This document shows, piece after piece, positions 12,815 to 42,837 of a DNA stretch of 64,000 bases. The notes under the pieces were generated by a model. It was not told the DNA's origin. It worked only from the letters and a program-made list of their open reading frames with translations, and ran no database searches. Source of the stretch: Silurus meridionalis (taxonomy: Eukaryota; Chordata; Actinopteri; Siluriformes; Siluridae); contig NC_060899.1 of NCBI RefSeq assembly GCF_014805685.1, positions 10,074,868 to 10,138,867 of the forward strand, written 5' to 3'. The position numbers and the translations under genes were made by a program. Numbering within the stretch: the stretch's first letter is position 1; every line of letters begins with the position of its first letter.

Positions 12815-13072
12815 TACAGTGCCATTCATTAATATTTGCACCCTTGGTAAATATGAGCAAAGAAGGCTGTGAAAAATTGTCTTTATTAACCTTTTGATCC
12901 TTTGTTCAAAACAAAATAATCTGCCCCTAGGGAGCTTGAAAAATTGCAAACATTACAGTATTATCACAAAACATGTATTTAATTTTTTTAACAAAAAAAT
13001 TCAGAAGGTAAAACAATAGACACAAATGTGTAGGGTTCTCATCTATCAAGGGTGCAAATATTAATGAAGATA
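12815..13072. mobile_element. MITE with 22-bp terminal inverted repeats, TA-flanked
   Basis: A 22-base terminal repeat at 12825-12846 is repeated as an exact reverse complement at 13047-13068. TA dinucleotides flank the unit (12815-12816 and 13071-13072). It has no coding capacity. The TA target and the CAGTGCCA tip suggest a nonautonomous Tc1/mariner derivative. Confidence 0.75.
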
Positions 13073-14842
13073 TATATTAGAACCCATAAATGAACACTTC
13101 AGATTACTAGTATGGGGTAGTGGTGATGGTATGTTGTGCAAATACCATTTCCATGCTAACAATGATCACATGCAGGTCTGAAGACTTTGCTTACTTTTTG
13201 GCAGTTTAGGCTTCATCATCATTATAATGGATACATCTGCGAGTATACTGTCGGATACCCAGTAGTGCTGTTGTTAATTTTATGTTTCAGGGGAAAAACT
13301 GAAATAAAGTACAGAAAACTAAACCTGAGGGGGTGTGTATAAAAAGTTAAATGAACGTAAGTTCAATACATATTTTGATAGTATAAGCAGCTGAGCAACT
13401 AGTTTAAATACATTTTTCATGTAAGATTTTTATTTAAGATAGGTAATTGTTTTTTGTGGTGTTACTGGTCAGAAAATTCTGATATCTGATTCTGATAATT
13501 CTGATAGTTTTGGTAGAAATAATATTACAGATCAAAAGTAAGTATTTTTCTTGACTTTAGCATTGAAAACCAAACTGTTAAAACATGCTGCGTCAACCAA
13601 AAAGGCAACCAGATCAGAAAACATGTAGAATCTGTGTCATTTCAGTGTAAGTCATGTATAATAAAATTAAAAAACATCCACACTGCAACATTTAATGACT
13701 GGCACTCTATTTGCATGTAGAAAGCATGAGTACAAAAAAAACAACTTTCAAAAGTGTAACTTTTCAGAGTTGGTTGACGGTGAACACGTAGCATTTCAAA
13801 AAATAAAAAGAGACTGATCTTTATTAAAACAAAATAGCTTTGAATAAAAGTCCCCTAAAATAAAAAGCATGCAGAACCATCAGGATGCAATTATCAATAT
13901 TTTTCTGATATGTTTCTATGTATTATTTATTAATTTATCACATGTGCAGATATATTCCGGGAATAATTTCAAGTCACATTTAAAGCTTTTAGTGCATTCT
14001 AATCCAGATCTTTGGTACAACCAGCTTCTTGGTTATACATTTAAATGTTAACTAAAAAAACAGTTTGATGTGCTTATGCAAAAAAACTTTTAACTCTAAA
14101 CTTCTAATTAAACTTTAAGAATAATTCTAAAGAAATTAATTTGTGAAGCACAAACTCTTAGTGAAAAGTAAACAGTTGTTTCACTGAACACAGCATTATA
14201 TACAGTTCTGGGTATCCGACGTGATGTGGAAATAATTAAAAAGCCAACCAACGTTCTGAATCAAATAGGAGTGCTTATTTACTGCATTTTAATCTGTAAA
14301 TCTGTTTAATGATGCAGTGCTCAATTTTAACACCCAATTATATTGATCTACTCTTTCCCAAAATAGTACAGTACAGTACTCTGTTGTAATTAGAATGTGT
14401 AAAATAGTCTAATATATAACTGCTTTTACTGATATTAAATAAATATACTATTTTTTTAATGGGTATAATGTGTAAATTAATGTTAGCAGGGCAGCCCTAA
14501 CTTACGAACAGTATTAAGGGTACATTGTTAAACATCACGGGGGAAAAAAAAAAAAACACAAAAAAACCCTTTATGGGTTTTAGTTTATGCGCCACAATGA
14601 TCTTAGGAAAAGTCTGTTTTCAAACCATAAATAAACATGATCTAAATGTTTTCAAGATTTAATCATGTATTAAACTAAAAGACATCAAAGTACTGTACTG
14701 TTATTAGGGACTATAAAACATTACATTCTGTTGTATCACTATCATGGCATAGCCAAGCTGCCCATGGTGAGGCAGGAGAGAGGGGAAAAAGAGAACACCA
14801 GACAAGGGGAAAGGTCATGGTCAAATCAGTTCCTTCTAACTG
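13073..14842 (-). other. DAZAP2 3' UTR (minus strand) and adjacent DNA
   Basis: The DAZAP2 stop is at 14845-14843, so this stretch holds its 3' UTR read leftwards. Minus-strand AATAAA signals lie opposite TTTATT at 13926-13931 and 13820-13825, and I cannot tell which is used. No other gene is evident. Confidence 0.45.
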
Positions 14843-17800
14843 TTACCAAATAGTGTAACCCCCTCCTGAACCACCCATGAAGAAGTTGCTCTTGCGTTGT
14901 GTCATCATCACATTTGCACCCTGCATTGCTGCCAGCTGTGCTGCATTTGGAGCATGTCCAGGGGGAGGAGGCTGGTATTTTAAAGGGAACAAGCAAATGA
15001 GGTACCATTATAGCCACGTAAAACTGTTTTTACTACTTATTTTTAACAGTGCATTACACACATCCCACCTTGGAAGATTATGTGGTGGCTTGAATTACAC
15101 AATTAATGTACTTTTATATGATTATCATTTATTCAGAATTGCAATCATGATACAGTGCAGCTTTACACTGCCATTTATTTTGTTGTGGTCTTTTCAGAAA
15201 TGTATTTAGTGGGCATACTCACAGGTATGGAAGCAGTGCTGCCAGGGGCAAATCGAGCTCCAGCATCAAATCCTCCTTCCATTAATACTGTGGAGCCTGG
15301 AGGATACACAGGTCCCATTGGGTAGTAACCCATTGCAACATTAGGGGGCATTGCGCCAACGGGCACAGTCTGGGGCATTGGCACAAACATCTGGGTTGCA
15401 GGGTATGCAGTCGTTATGGGAGGTAGCTGCCCAGTAACCTGGGGTGGATGCATATACCTTGGTTGATAGATCTGTAGAGGGGAAAAAAAAAAAAAAAAAA
15501 AAAAGAACATGCCAAGCTCACATTTAGACTACTAATTTATTGACTGCTACCCTAGTGGTATAAAAACACTGCACTGCACCAGAATTAGCAGGTCTAGTCT
15601 TACAAGACTTTGGCATACAATATAAGCTCACTAGAGAATGTTGTTTACCAAACAAACACCTGTGTATGTTATAGAGTTTGGTCATGATCATATTGTTAAT
15701 GCAGTCAGGTTGTCCTCAGGATCAAAGTCACAGGATGATCAAACGTCTGAAATCTCTTATCTCTTTTAATCATGAGGAGTAACTTATGTTGCTGTTCAAA
15801 AACTCAAGGTCCAATTTTGGCCATCTACAATTTGGCACAAATCTGTCAATGTGAGAGTAATCATGTGGTATCTAAAAAAAACAAGTAGGTACATGTTTAT
15901 AGCAATTATAAAGAATTATTGCTTTATACATATTTATACAAATGATTTCAGGAATATAAATTTGTAATAAGAAGGAATAAACTTGGTGAATGTTCAGCCT
16001 ATTTCTTACCTCAGAATAGGCAGGAGGGGCATCTGTGTATGGAGGTACCTGGGGTGGTGGCACTTGCATAGCAGGAGGGTATATAGGTGCTGAGCTCTGC
16101 TGAGGATACACAGCCTGTTGTGGATATGACCCTACACAGGAACGATCAGTCATGGATTTTAGTATCAAAAGACACACACACATATATATGTGTGTATATA
16201 TATATATATGGTTAAAACATTCCATGCATGGACTGAGAAACCTAAAATCACTGGCTATGCTTATGGAAACCAGTAAGATGATGCATTTTAACTAGTTTTA
16301 CCATTTATTCTGTGTAACTGTTAACTAAGGCAGAAATCATACACTACAAACTAAATAGCATTTAACATTTTTTATATGCTTAGTATATCTATGGCTGTCA
16401 ATGTTTCTGGATGAACCTGGAGTTGGTTCTCAGTACATGGATTATTTAATAAGGTTGTATTTTTATGTTGGCGTTTTGACATGGCAAAGGATATAGTGTT
16501 AAGATCAAACCTGCTCAGTGTTAAGTTTATTTCATGTAAACGAGATTAGATCATGGCTTTGTAAGCAGAGGTAATATGGACAGTCTGTTGAAGCCACACT
16601 TTTTTTTTTTTTTATACGAGAGGAACCTGTTGTGGAAAGGCAAAGGTAAAACGGAGAGCTATCCAAATGCGAGATAGACTGAATCCTTTAAAACATGAAG
16701 ACAGTTTACATTAGAAAAGATTCTCATGAATGAATGATTTAACTTTAATATATTATAAATATTAATAGTTTAATAATAGTAAAAATAGTGTATAATGTTC
16801 TTGTATGTATTTCTGTAAAGATGCTTTGGGACAATATTCATTGTTAAGCACTACACAAATACAATTTTAATTTGTCAGCAACTCTCTGCTAGTCCTCTCT
16901 TGTTTTTTTGCAGATTTCAATGTGTTATTTGGTGTTTTAAATTATTCATATCCTTCAGATCAGTGACTCTGATCAACTTTCCTTCTTTTCTTAGCTGAAA
17001 AATAGCTTGCTTTCTCCTAGACACAGCTCTCTGGCCTTTAGCTGGATAATCCTTTTGAACAACTAACGCAATATTCACAACCTAAGGTTTAGCATTTAAT
17101 CTAATGGTTCCAAATTCACTTGGAAAAAAAAAGAAATTTTTACACATCTAGATGTAAATATCAAGAAATTGAGTCTCATTTATTCTGATCTACTGCGTAT
17201 TACTTTTAAAAATACTATTATAATTATTTTTTTCCCCCAAGCACAAATGTCTTTAATACATGACAAAACGATCTGGCCATGCCTTTTCCAAAACAAACAA
17301 AAAAACTTTTAGAGGGGACTGTTTGCAGGTAATCAGTGTTATGGAAGGACCCTGGACATAATTTAAAGACATCATTCAAAATACATGAACAGGATTATTT
17401 GTTGTTATTTGTACAATGTCAACAACTAAAAACGGTTCATTATTCGGTTCAGTATTCCTCCGTGTAGAACAGAAAAAATCCATTGCTCCTTCCTGCTTGC
17501 GTTTACATGGCCGCTCCATGGTTGCCAGATCTTCGAGATTTGAGTGCCAAAACTCAAAATAAATATCCACTGCCTGCATCATTGCCAATAATTGTCAATT
17601 ATACTGCAACATTTAAAGTAAGTCCCCAGTATGATTTTGAAATAATGTTTTTTTTCTTTAATCGGAATCCTTTCATTTATCGATCTATTTAACCCTTAAT
17701 CCTAAACAACAATTAAATAAGTAATCAGAAATGTCATTGAGTTGGCAACCCATCTACAAAATTTTTACGTGAAAATACCAAAAACAAAAATGTATGTCAT

Positions 17801-18230
17801 CTGTAAAGAAAAACAAGATAAAACAACGAACACTAAAAACATAATCTAATCTATCCCAGCGGAAAACCTCATCAAAACTGTCGCGTCAGAGTTTGATTTG
17901 CTAGCTAGCTAATTAGCTATGTTCACGGTCACCTTTTTATTCACAACACATTTTTTTTGCTAGTCGTTAAAATTACCTGTAAATGTTATAGTTTTATACC
18001 GATGTATTTGCCATTAGGGTATACCTATGGTTTGGTATAAACAGGTAAGCGAACAACATTGATAATACTATTCGATTGATGTATGTTTGTGTGCTAACAA
18101 GCTAGCTATTTACTTAAAACAAATTAGAACGGCCTCACAAAAACCATATGTGTACAATACGACTGACTCGTCGACGATGCTCGAATAGTGTGGAAAAGAC
18201 CATGTACACAAACTCACCTTTGTTGTTCAT
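14843..18230 (-). CDS. dazap2: DAZ-associated protein 2 (proline-rich adaptor), 4 exons
   Basis: DAZAP2 (PRTB) is a small, highly conserved proline-rich adaptor. It binds WW-domain proteins and DAZ and is found in nucleus and cytoplasm, including stress granules. Minus-strand exons are 18230-18218 (MNNK plus one base), 16131-16010, 15471-15223 and 14971-14843. All have proper splice sites and phases and give 170 residues; the human protein has 168. Landmarks are PPYTDAPPAYSE at 34-45, whose PPAY at 40-43 is a WW/Nedd4-type motif; MGYYPMGPVYPPGSTVLMEG in exon 3; and a C terminus FFMGGSGGGYTIW identical or nearly so to the family end. It is convergent with SMAGP and divergent from POU6F1, as in human. 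Confidence 0.95.
15481..15505. repeat. Homopolymer A/T run next to DAZAP2 exon 3
   Basis: About 20 A residues just upstream (on the minus strand) of the DAZAP2 exon 3 acceptor. On the transcribed strand this is a long T run that serves as the polypyrimidine tract of the acceptor. Confidence 0.8.
16132..18217 (-). other. DAZAP2 intron 1
   Basis: This intron holds a short CA/TA tract at about 16172-16210 and a tail fragment of the interspersed repeat family at 16790-16880 (TCTGTAAAGATGCTTTGGGA). An unrecognised block at about 17370-17620 is open on both strands. The DAZAP2 promoter should lie just right of 18230; I see no decisive motif there. Confidence 0.5.
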
Positions 18231-19090
18231 TGTATTTTTTCGAAAAGAAATGAATTTATAACAGTGTGTTAAAACAAAACTCGCTTCTTAGCTACTTCCT
18301 TGTTTTCATCCGTATGTTCGGGCTGTGAGCTCCTCTACGTCATTTCTGTCTGCGCTACTCTCACTTAAAGTGAACCGCATTAGGGAAAATAAAGATAGTC
18401 TTCATTTCTACTTGCATCTGTTTTACTCCCTTTTCAGTTAAACTATTCACAGAGTTAACTGATACGAAGGTAATATTTAGCGGGGCAGGAATTTTTTTGT
18501 AAATTCAAAAAAGTACTTCCAAAATATTCTTATGTTTCCCCCTTAATATCTTAACCTGGATTAATCCAGAAATATACATACTACTTAACTAAATAAAACT
18601 ACATGTACAACCCGTAGATCTTTTCACAACTGGCTTTGTGTTTATCTCATTAAATTGAGAAGTGATAGTGCAGTGGTTAGGATGTTTACACTACTGACCA
18701 AAAGGCCATAAGTTCAAATCCCAGCTTTTGATATTGCAAACCCAGTCTGTAGAATCTGCACAGGGCCATGGAAGTGATCTTTGCCTGCTTTTAGATATTT
18801 GCAAACTGATGATTCCTTTGAGATATTTGGTTTGAATAAGGCTTCATAATGGAAGAGGACTCTAAACAAGCAGTTGACAACATGGTGCTTTCCACTCTGA
18901 AGGACAGACCTGCTGATTTATCACTGCCATCCAGTTATTATTTAGAGATCACTTCTAGATCTCCTGTAATCAAAAAACAATAATCTCTTTGGTTTGTGTT
19001 GTGTTTGTCCATACATAGCTGAAGCAGATGTTCTTCTACCATAGTCTACCATCTTCCCTGTTGTCTGTTTCCACATTTTGCGAAATGTAC
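18231..19090. other. Intergenic DNA between DAZAP2 and the LINE fragment
   Basis: The first 150 bases hold the DAZAP2 5' UTR and promoter with several CpGs. Beyond that I recognise nothing. The open frame beginning at 19028 lies mostly in the next LINE fragment. Confidence 0.5.
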
Positions 19091-19652
19091 CCTACTATGG
19101 TGGTGACATCAGCAAACTTTACTTTTGAGAGAGAAGAATTGAACATGACCATGATTCATGAGCAAAGTGAAATGATTAGGCCCAAGTTGGTCAGTTTACA
19201 TCTGAGTTTATGAGGGATAATGATATTAAACGCTGAACTAAAGTCAGTGAATATCATTTACATGAAACAGACTACAGGGAAGAAGTTAGACTACAATAGA
19301 AGAACATCCTCATTAGTAACTTACCTCGATTATATTCCCTCTTTCATATCTATAAATACTGCATTATCAGAACTCATCCATATATGTTACACACACTATT
19401 CCTGCTGTATACTGTACAATGTTCTATATTCCTGTATTCCTATTCAATACTCATACTGTCTACATTGTCTCACATTGTCTGTATTGTCTTGTATAGTCTG
19501 GTTTTGTCTTGTCTATTTTGTCTTGTATAGTCCAAGATGAATGTATAGTTTTACTTTTTTTTCTGTACTTTGAGAGTCACTAACAGCTGGAACCAAATTC
19601 CTTGTGTGTCAACACACTTGGCCAATAAACCTGATTCTGATTCTGATGGTCT
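19090..19652. mobile_element. LINE fragment (Rex1/CR1-like), probably 5'-inverted
   Basis: On the minus strand 19090-19260 encodes decayed reverse-transcriptase motifs: FTDFSSAFNIIIP (the catalytic A box) near 19210-19255 and FADVTTIVG (the YADD box with one Asp lost) near 19095-19120. On the plus strand 19400-19652 is a LINE-like 3' end with many TTGTCT/TATTGT units, the phrase CTTGGCCAATAAACCTGATT and a terminal GATTCT repeat. The two parts point in opposite directions, as expected after 5' inversion during insertion. Confidence 0.65.
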
Positions 19653-20990
19653 CAGTTTGTGGCCAACGACCTTGTTGAAACCTACAGTTTTGTGGATGTA
19701 AATCTTTTTTGCACAATGGCTCTGACCTAATGATGCTGTAAGACCTGAGCTTGTTCATTCTCCCACTCTGTTGTTTTGATCACCGAAGCGAGCGAAAGAC
19801 TTGTTCAGGGATGCATGAACGGTTATTGCTAATTTGCAAGAAACTTCTTGTGTAGCCAGTAATTTTTTATTCCCTTCCACATGCTACTGGGGTTGTTATT
19901 CTTAAAATGACCTTCAATACAGTGTTTTTACTTATGCTTTGCCTCTCTGCTACCCTTATTTAGCTATCTTCTAGTATTACTGTAGGCCACTTTGTTGCCT
20001 GGTTTAAAAATGACCCCCTGTTTTTCAGATAGAGAGCATACATTCCTGTCAAGCCACATCTGCTGGTTTGGGAACACTTTAATGTTTTTGATTGTTACAA
20101 CAGTTATGGTGCTTTTAGCCTTTTAACCTGTCCATTACCGTGTGTTTCTCTCATGCATGAATTATATATTTTTTGGTACACACTCAAGTTAGTATATTCA
20201 AAGAAGCACTTAATGGGTGATTAGAATCAGCACACTGAAGCACAACATATTTTAATCTTGACGGGAATTTTGTTAAGAGTAATAATTGTGTCTAAAAGGA
20301 CAGATAGCCAAGAGTTGTGGCCAGTATAGAGGGTCATGGAGTGGTCATACATGAATTACATGCTACCTTTGGGCAGTACATATATGGCTGAAGAGGGTAT
20401 ATCAAGACTGTGTGTGAACTATGTTTTTGGGTACTTTCTGTCTTTCAGCTACTGCTGAATAAAGTCTGCTTTGACACAACAGCCCTCGATCCTGATAATT
20501 GCCATGACACAGTCTCTATGTAGAAGTCTATATAGGCCTGGACTGATGTGCAGATTTTCTCTAGATCAGCCCCCCTTGGGAATACATAAGTCTCTAAGCT
20601 CAAAACAATCCTCTTATAAGGTGGATTCTTCAAGCCAGACCTTGACAGTTTTCACAACTGGCTTTGTTTTGCTAATATTGGGCTTATAGCAGTGGGTCAG
20701 TACCAGTGAAACATGATTCGACAGGCCCAGGTGTAGGAATGGAGTGATTTCATATACTCCTGGAATATTTGTGTAAACTTGATCCAGGATATTATTTTCT
20801 GTAGTTGTGAAGTTGGTATTTTTATGTATAATTTTTATTGTCTTTAGGTCAATGTGTTTTGTGTATTTTCTTCAAGTCTCCTGCCACAATCAAGCCCTGC
20901 TCTGGATGTGTACAGCAGTGTAAAGGCACATCAGAGGTATGTTTAGGGCTTCAGTCTGTGTTTGGAAATGAGACTGCTGCCTCTTTAAGG
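19653..20990. other. Probable old repeat debris
   Basis: Style and position suggest further LINE debris, but I can read no reverse-transcriptase motif. The open frames at 20445-20689 and 20838-21065 match no family I recognise. Confidence 0.35.
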
Positions 20991-21373
20991 CCGCCATCGC
21001 GTTTGGTATCAAGCCAGGGACATTTTTTCATGGCAACACTCGGCCTGCATAAATTATGTTCATGACGTAGTGCAAAATACTAAATTTCTGTTAATACTAA
21101 GATTTGTCTGCAGATAACGCCTACGTTTATGTTATTTCGGTGGGCTGCGTTCACTTGAGCGATAGTTTATGAGGATACCCACCATTAAATATTTAGTAAA
21201 CGAGCTATATTGCGTCGTTGAGCCTCTTTATCAATGCAAATGCCTCTTTTGTGTGCAGCCAAAGCGTCCGTCTGGAAGCTGTGAGATGAATTTTTAATTA
21301 TGTATGTCTAATACAAACTGTGGCAAAGCGCGCGGAAGGAGGTGAAAGGCGGAAATTAACCGTAATTCCTCCG
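20991..21373 (+). promoter_or_regulatory. Probable POU6F1 promoter and noncoding exon 1
   Basis: CpG density rises here (for example GCAAAGCGCGCGGAAGGAGG near 21322). A strong donor, CCG|GTAAGT at 21374, could end a noncoding first exon. The next acceptor, TGCCTCAG at 22284-22291, precedes the first coding exon. The transcription start is inferred from this alone. Confidence 0.45.
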
Positions 21374-22358
21374 GTAAGTTATGATCATAATTGCATTTGA
21401 GGGGAGCTTTATAAAATTTTCGAGGCAAAGTAGTGATAGGATACGCTTTTAGGGTTAATATGCAATGGTCTTAATTAGCATAATTTATATATTTATGATA
21501 AAGAGAAAGGAAATGCAGAAAATGCAGCTGAGAGGATTGGCGTGTGAGGACTATGATTTGAAGAGGCAGGTTCTTGAAGATTTGCGGACTGAACTCGAGT
21601 CAGAGAGATTTGTTTTGAATGGGTTGGGGAGGCACTAAAAACCACAACACCTGTCCAAGTTTTGACAGATGATGAATTTTAGTGCATGCTTTTTACACGT
21701 GCTGACTTTCACAGCAAACGGAAAAACGGGATTTTTTTAATCGAGTGCACAGAACAAACCACAACTACGGCTTGTACAGGCCTCCTTATATGAAATCGTA
21801 GTTGCGCAGTACATACATATCGCCCTGGTGTTTAATAGCTAATGCCTCTCATTCTCACAATTCTCATGCGCCCCCGTACCGTTATATCAATTAATAACAA
21901 ACTGTCTTAGAATGGATACATGCTTTTCACATTTCAGTTTACCTTTTAGGCCACCGTATTTTGTAATGTCTTATTCTAAGTTATAGGCAGTGAAGGTTTC
22001 GTTAAAACGCACATGGAACAAGTTGTATTCCCGAACCGTGGTACGTCATGTAACTACGTAATTCGAAGCCAATCGAATAATCTGGGCCAAGTGCTGATTG
22101 ATAAGATGTTGCACATCTTTGGAAAAAGTGAGTGATGACCCCGCTTATTCACATGTTTGACACAATGTCAGTATATTTAAAGCAGGGTATAAGCTTACTT
22201 TCTACAAATTGGGTATTTTATATTTTTAAGATTGACCCTTAAGTTAAGGTTATGGATGATCATGGTGAAATGTTATAATTTCTTGCCTCAGGTGGGCTTG
22301 TATGCAGAAGCACCCTCAGCCATCATGCCTTACCTGTGACCTTTTGGAGGAAAAATGA

Positions 22359-39371
<17,013 letters not shown>

Positions 39372-39591
39372 AGTGTACAATACCAGCCTGGAAGGACAAT
39401 GAGATATATGCATGGATATAAATTGTTCTTTTGTACTGTGACATTTTAAAAATTAATGTTTTGTGAGAAGCTTCTAGGTTGTTTTTCCACATTAAAAGCA
39501 GCAGCATTGCACAAATGGTCAATGTGGCACACATCAATATCAGATTTGTCAATGATTCTTTGTTCAACATCACACTTCAAGAACCAATAAA
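39372..39591 (+). other. POU6F1 proximal 3' UTR
   Basis: Noncoding sequence to a candidate polyadenylation signal, AATAAA at 39586-39591. Longer 3' UTR forms are possible. Confidence 0.5.
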
Positions 39592-40380
39592 TTATATAGA
39601 TTGTCTTTAATATTAAATAGCATACTGGCAACATGTCCTAAAACATACTGTGTTTTTTGTGCCTATTTTATGTCTCTCTTTTTTTTGTTTATTGTGCTAC
39701 AGAATTTGCAGCCACTATTGTATTTTAGTGAATTGTACACCCAGGAGCCAAACTTATGTCTACAAAAGAAAATGATTTCCAAAAGATTTTTGGTTTGTTG
39801 GCTCTTTAACAGGAATTATAATTTTATTATTTTTTTGAGCTTTCTGTCTCTTGATCTTAATCTTCTACAACCAGACTCTTGTAAAAAAAAAACAAAAAAG
39901 TTACCTGTCCTCTGTTCTTCTACAGTATGTATAAAAATGCTGGACTGTCATAATACCGTGGGCTTTACTGTCTATTTTAGAGTTAAATATGGGCAATACT
40001 CTAAAGGAATGCTCTTTGTTATTCAAAGTCTACCTAAGGTAGACATACTGTGGGAATGTGATAGGACAGGGAATCCCGATTCTGTTGCTCTCTTGTTGTC
40101 TGCTGAACTGGGTGGCGCTTATGTCAGATTTCATTTTTACAGGGCAGAATCACAATTACATATTTTTAATCTATTTATAAAAATGTTGTGTAAACCTGCT
40201 TTATTTACTGTTTAATGCCTTGCCCTTTTACAGTTTTCAGAATTTCTACATAAATATGACTGTAAAAGTGATCAGCTCTTCATTTAAGTGCCAACACTTT
40301 ATCAACCACCCAACTGAACAAATGGTACAAAAACATGTTTCTTACACTTATTTATTGAGCAAAATTATACACTAAATTTG
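39592..40380. other. AT-rich intergenic DNA with a long open frame
   Basis: A 204-codon frame (39601-40215, +) is open but is composed mainly of Leu, Phe, Tyr and Cys, as expected from T-rich DNA. I recognise no domain. It may be distal POU6F1 3' UTR. Confidence 0.4.
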
Positions 40381-41085
40381 TTTGTTGGAAATGCATCTGG
40401 ACCTCTGAAGGTATGAGTTAATTGGGGATGGCAGTCAGGAGTTTAACCAGATTCTCCACCATCAAAAATCTCTGTCTTTACCCTAAAGGTTTTCAGATGT
40501 ATGTCATGCCATCAAGGAGATACCTGAGAACCTCTAACAAATTATTTCCACAAATAGTAGCAATTTGAAGGAAATTCAGTAGTAAAATTTCCCAATGAGT
40601 CATTCAGCAAAAATCATTAAAAATTTGCAGGATATATAATATTCCTGGAAGTCAAAATGAAATACTGAGAAATACCTAAGGACCTACAGACCTCAATGTT
40701 TGAGTCCACAATCACTCAAAACTGGTTTTGCTAATAGTATTATATTTGACCAAAAACAAAACAAAAATCACTGTTTTCTAACATATGATAATTCTGACTG
40801 TGAAGCATGGCTGGGCACTACCAGGTTTGGTGCTTCTTTGCTGCCACAGGTCCATGATGGCTTGCCATTAATGATGAACCTATGAATTCTAGAGTGTACC
40901 AGCAAATGTGAACATTAGTGGGTCTAACCATGAACTGAAGCGTAACTGTATTAAGCAATTCAACAGCCTTAATCCCATAAATAAGTTTACAAATAAATGG
41001 TTAAAGCAGAAGAATAATTACATTTTGGAATAGCCAAGTTAAAGTCTAAACCTAAACCCAACAGTACATACAAAGTAGCCCAGCA
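40380..41085 (+). mobile_element. Decayed Tc1-like fragment
   Basis: Scattered but ordered matches to Tc1 transposase text appear on the plus strand. GACTGTGAAGCATGGCTGGG is the HGGG block region. TTTGGTGCTTCTTTGCTGCC follows, then AATGGTTAAAGCAGAAGAAT and TTGGAATAGCCAAGTTAAAG (the WPSQS region). There are many stops, and no clear terminal repeats remain. Confidence 0.55.
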
Positions 41086-41464
41086 ATATCATGCAGTTTT
41101 GTAACGAGAAACTGTTTTGTTTCCGAGCAGATCGGAAGATTTGGAGATTATATATTATTTAGTTATGTATGTGGATGTGAACCAAATTTTATATGTTCAG
41201 CAAAAAGTTCTGAGTATGTTGACAAAGGCTGTGTTTAGAAATTGGCCCCTCAGAGGAGTGTTGGTGGATCATACATCACATAGCTATTGCAAAATCTTAA
41301 TGTCTTGGTCAAGAGTAGGTTTGCAGAGAAAGCTGTTCACATATAATGATATATTTGTCAGTTGACGTTACTAAGATTAACATTGTAGAGGTGTGTAAAT
41401 TAGCCAAGGTGACATTCTGTCATGTTCAAACCCAAAAAAATGTGAAAAATTGAGATTTGTCAAC

Positions 41465-41710
41465 TAATAAACCCTTTTTTATTCACAATAGAACATTGAA
41501 AACATTAAATGTTTAAACTGAGGATATGTACAATTTGAAGGACAAAAATAAAGTAATTTACAATGGGGTTTTTTTTGGGGGGGGACAGGGCTATGTTTAC
41601 TACTGTGTAAAATCCCCTTTTCTTTTAACAGCAATCCATGTGCTGTATGTATAGGAAACAGAAGGGACAAGTTGCTGGAGATTTGGGAGTGGAATGTTGT
41701 CCAATTCAAT
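41465..41710 (-). mobile_element. Tc1-like family K end fragment
   Basis: Starts with the family inverted-repeat text (TTCACAATAGAACATTGAAA, then GTTTAAACTGAGGATAT). It continues with GTTTACTACTGTGTAAAATC, which parallels 31867-31900. Only about 245 bases of one end are present. Confidence 0.6.
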
Positions 41711-41734
41711 AATTTTTTTTTTATTGTAAGTTGT

Positions 41735-42185
41735 AACTAATCATTAGTTTATCCATAATGAGTGAGCCAGTGGCAAGGGAAAAACTCCCCGAGATGGCAT
41801 TAGGAAGCAACCTTGTGAGAAACCAGATTTAAAAGGGAACCCGTCCTCATCGGGGTGGCACAGAATATCCATTATTATAGTTCCATCATTGTTGAGATGT
41901 GCAGTGATTTAAATGTGAAATTGTTCATGCAACCTGTTGTCCTGAGCCATCGTAGCAGGTGGAACCATCCCCAGCTATCCAGAGTGATCTGCAATTAAAG
42001 AGAACTCCATCCAGAGGTAGGATGTCTGGATGAATCAGGCAGATCTGAAGAGAAGAAAAGCACAAAAACACTGGTCACTTGTACCTCAAAAGCAATATAT
42101 AACTCGAAGGAAAGAAATAGGAGGAGAATAGAGGGATGACAGGGAAAAAGAAATAGAATTGTTAAGCATTTAAGTTTCATAAATG
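41735..42185 (-). repeat. Interspersed repeat, diverged copy E
   Basis: Shares GTGGCAAGGGAAAAACTCCC, then GAGATGGCATTAGGAAGCAA and CCCGTCCTCATCGGGGTGGC, with copies D and F. It lacks the terminal tail and is more diverged after about 41900. Confidence 0.65.
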
Positions 42186-42762
42186 TTTAAAGACATTACA
42201 GTGAACAGTGTACAGTCTGATTATCATGTATTTAGGGACTCCAACAAGACTAGTTATGGCAGCATAAATAAAAGGGAGTTAGAAATCTGGGATTAGAAAT
42301 GGCCAGCCACACTACCATCAGAAATCCTGAATGAATGCAGTTCACAAAAACACACTATATCCATTATCCCTTCATATCTGCTCTTTACCAACAGAGAAAA
42401 GGCTTGACTAAACAGATGTGTTTTCAGCCGTGACTTGCACACTAGACTAGACTTTGTCCCAACACTAATTGGAAGGCTGTCCCATAACTATTGGGCTTTA
42501 TAAGAGGTAGCTCTGACCCCTGTTGTAGTCTTCATTATTTCACCATTTAATCAATGACGGCTTGGATCATAATGTAACACAAGTTTGCGTTAGTGTCATG
42601 TATCCGGTTCCTGTCGTTCCTCCTCTTTCTCCACCAGAGTGCGCCATGACCACCAACACTGGGTTTTATTGGACTGCAGTTCCTAGATTCCCCTGTTTGG
42701 GAACCAATTACAAGACTCCTCCCAGATCCCAGCAGGAGAACTAAAAACGAAACACACAGATA
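42186..42762. other. Unassigned intergenic DNA
   Basis: No gene or repeat family is recognised. The interval 42555-42745 is somewhat GC-richer than its surroundings and open in both directions, but resembles no protein I know. Confidence 0.4.
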
Positions 42763-42777
42763 CACTCACTCACTCAC

Positions 42778-42824
<47 letters not shown>

Positions 42825-42836
42825 CTCCCTCTCTCT
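42763..42836. repeat. (CACT)n(CT)n microsatellite
   Basis: CACT units pass into a CT tract ending at 42821, followed by broken CT units to 42836. Confidence 0.9.
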
Positions 42837-42837
42837 C

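Noticed and set aside
17376..17588. 70-residue minus-strand frame (CSTRRNTEPNNEPFLVVDIV) in DAZAP2 intron 1
   Set aside because: No splice context and no domain I recognise. It could be repeat debris, but I cannot name a family.
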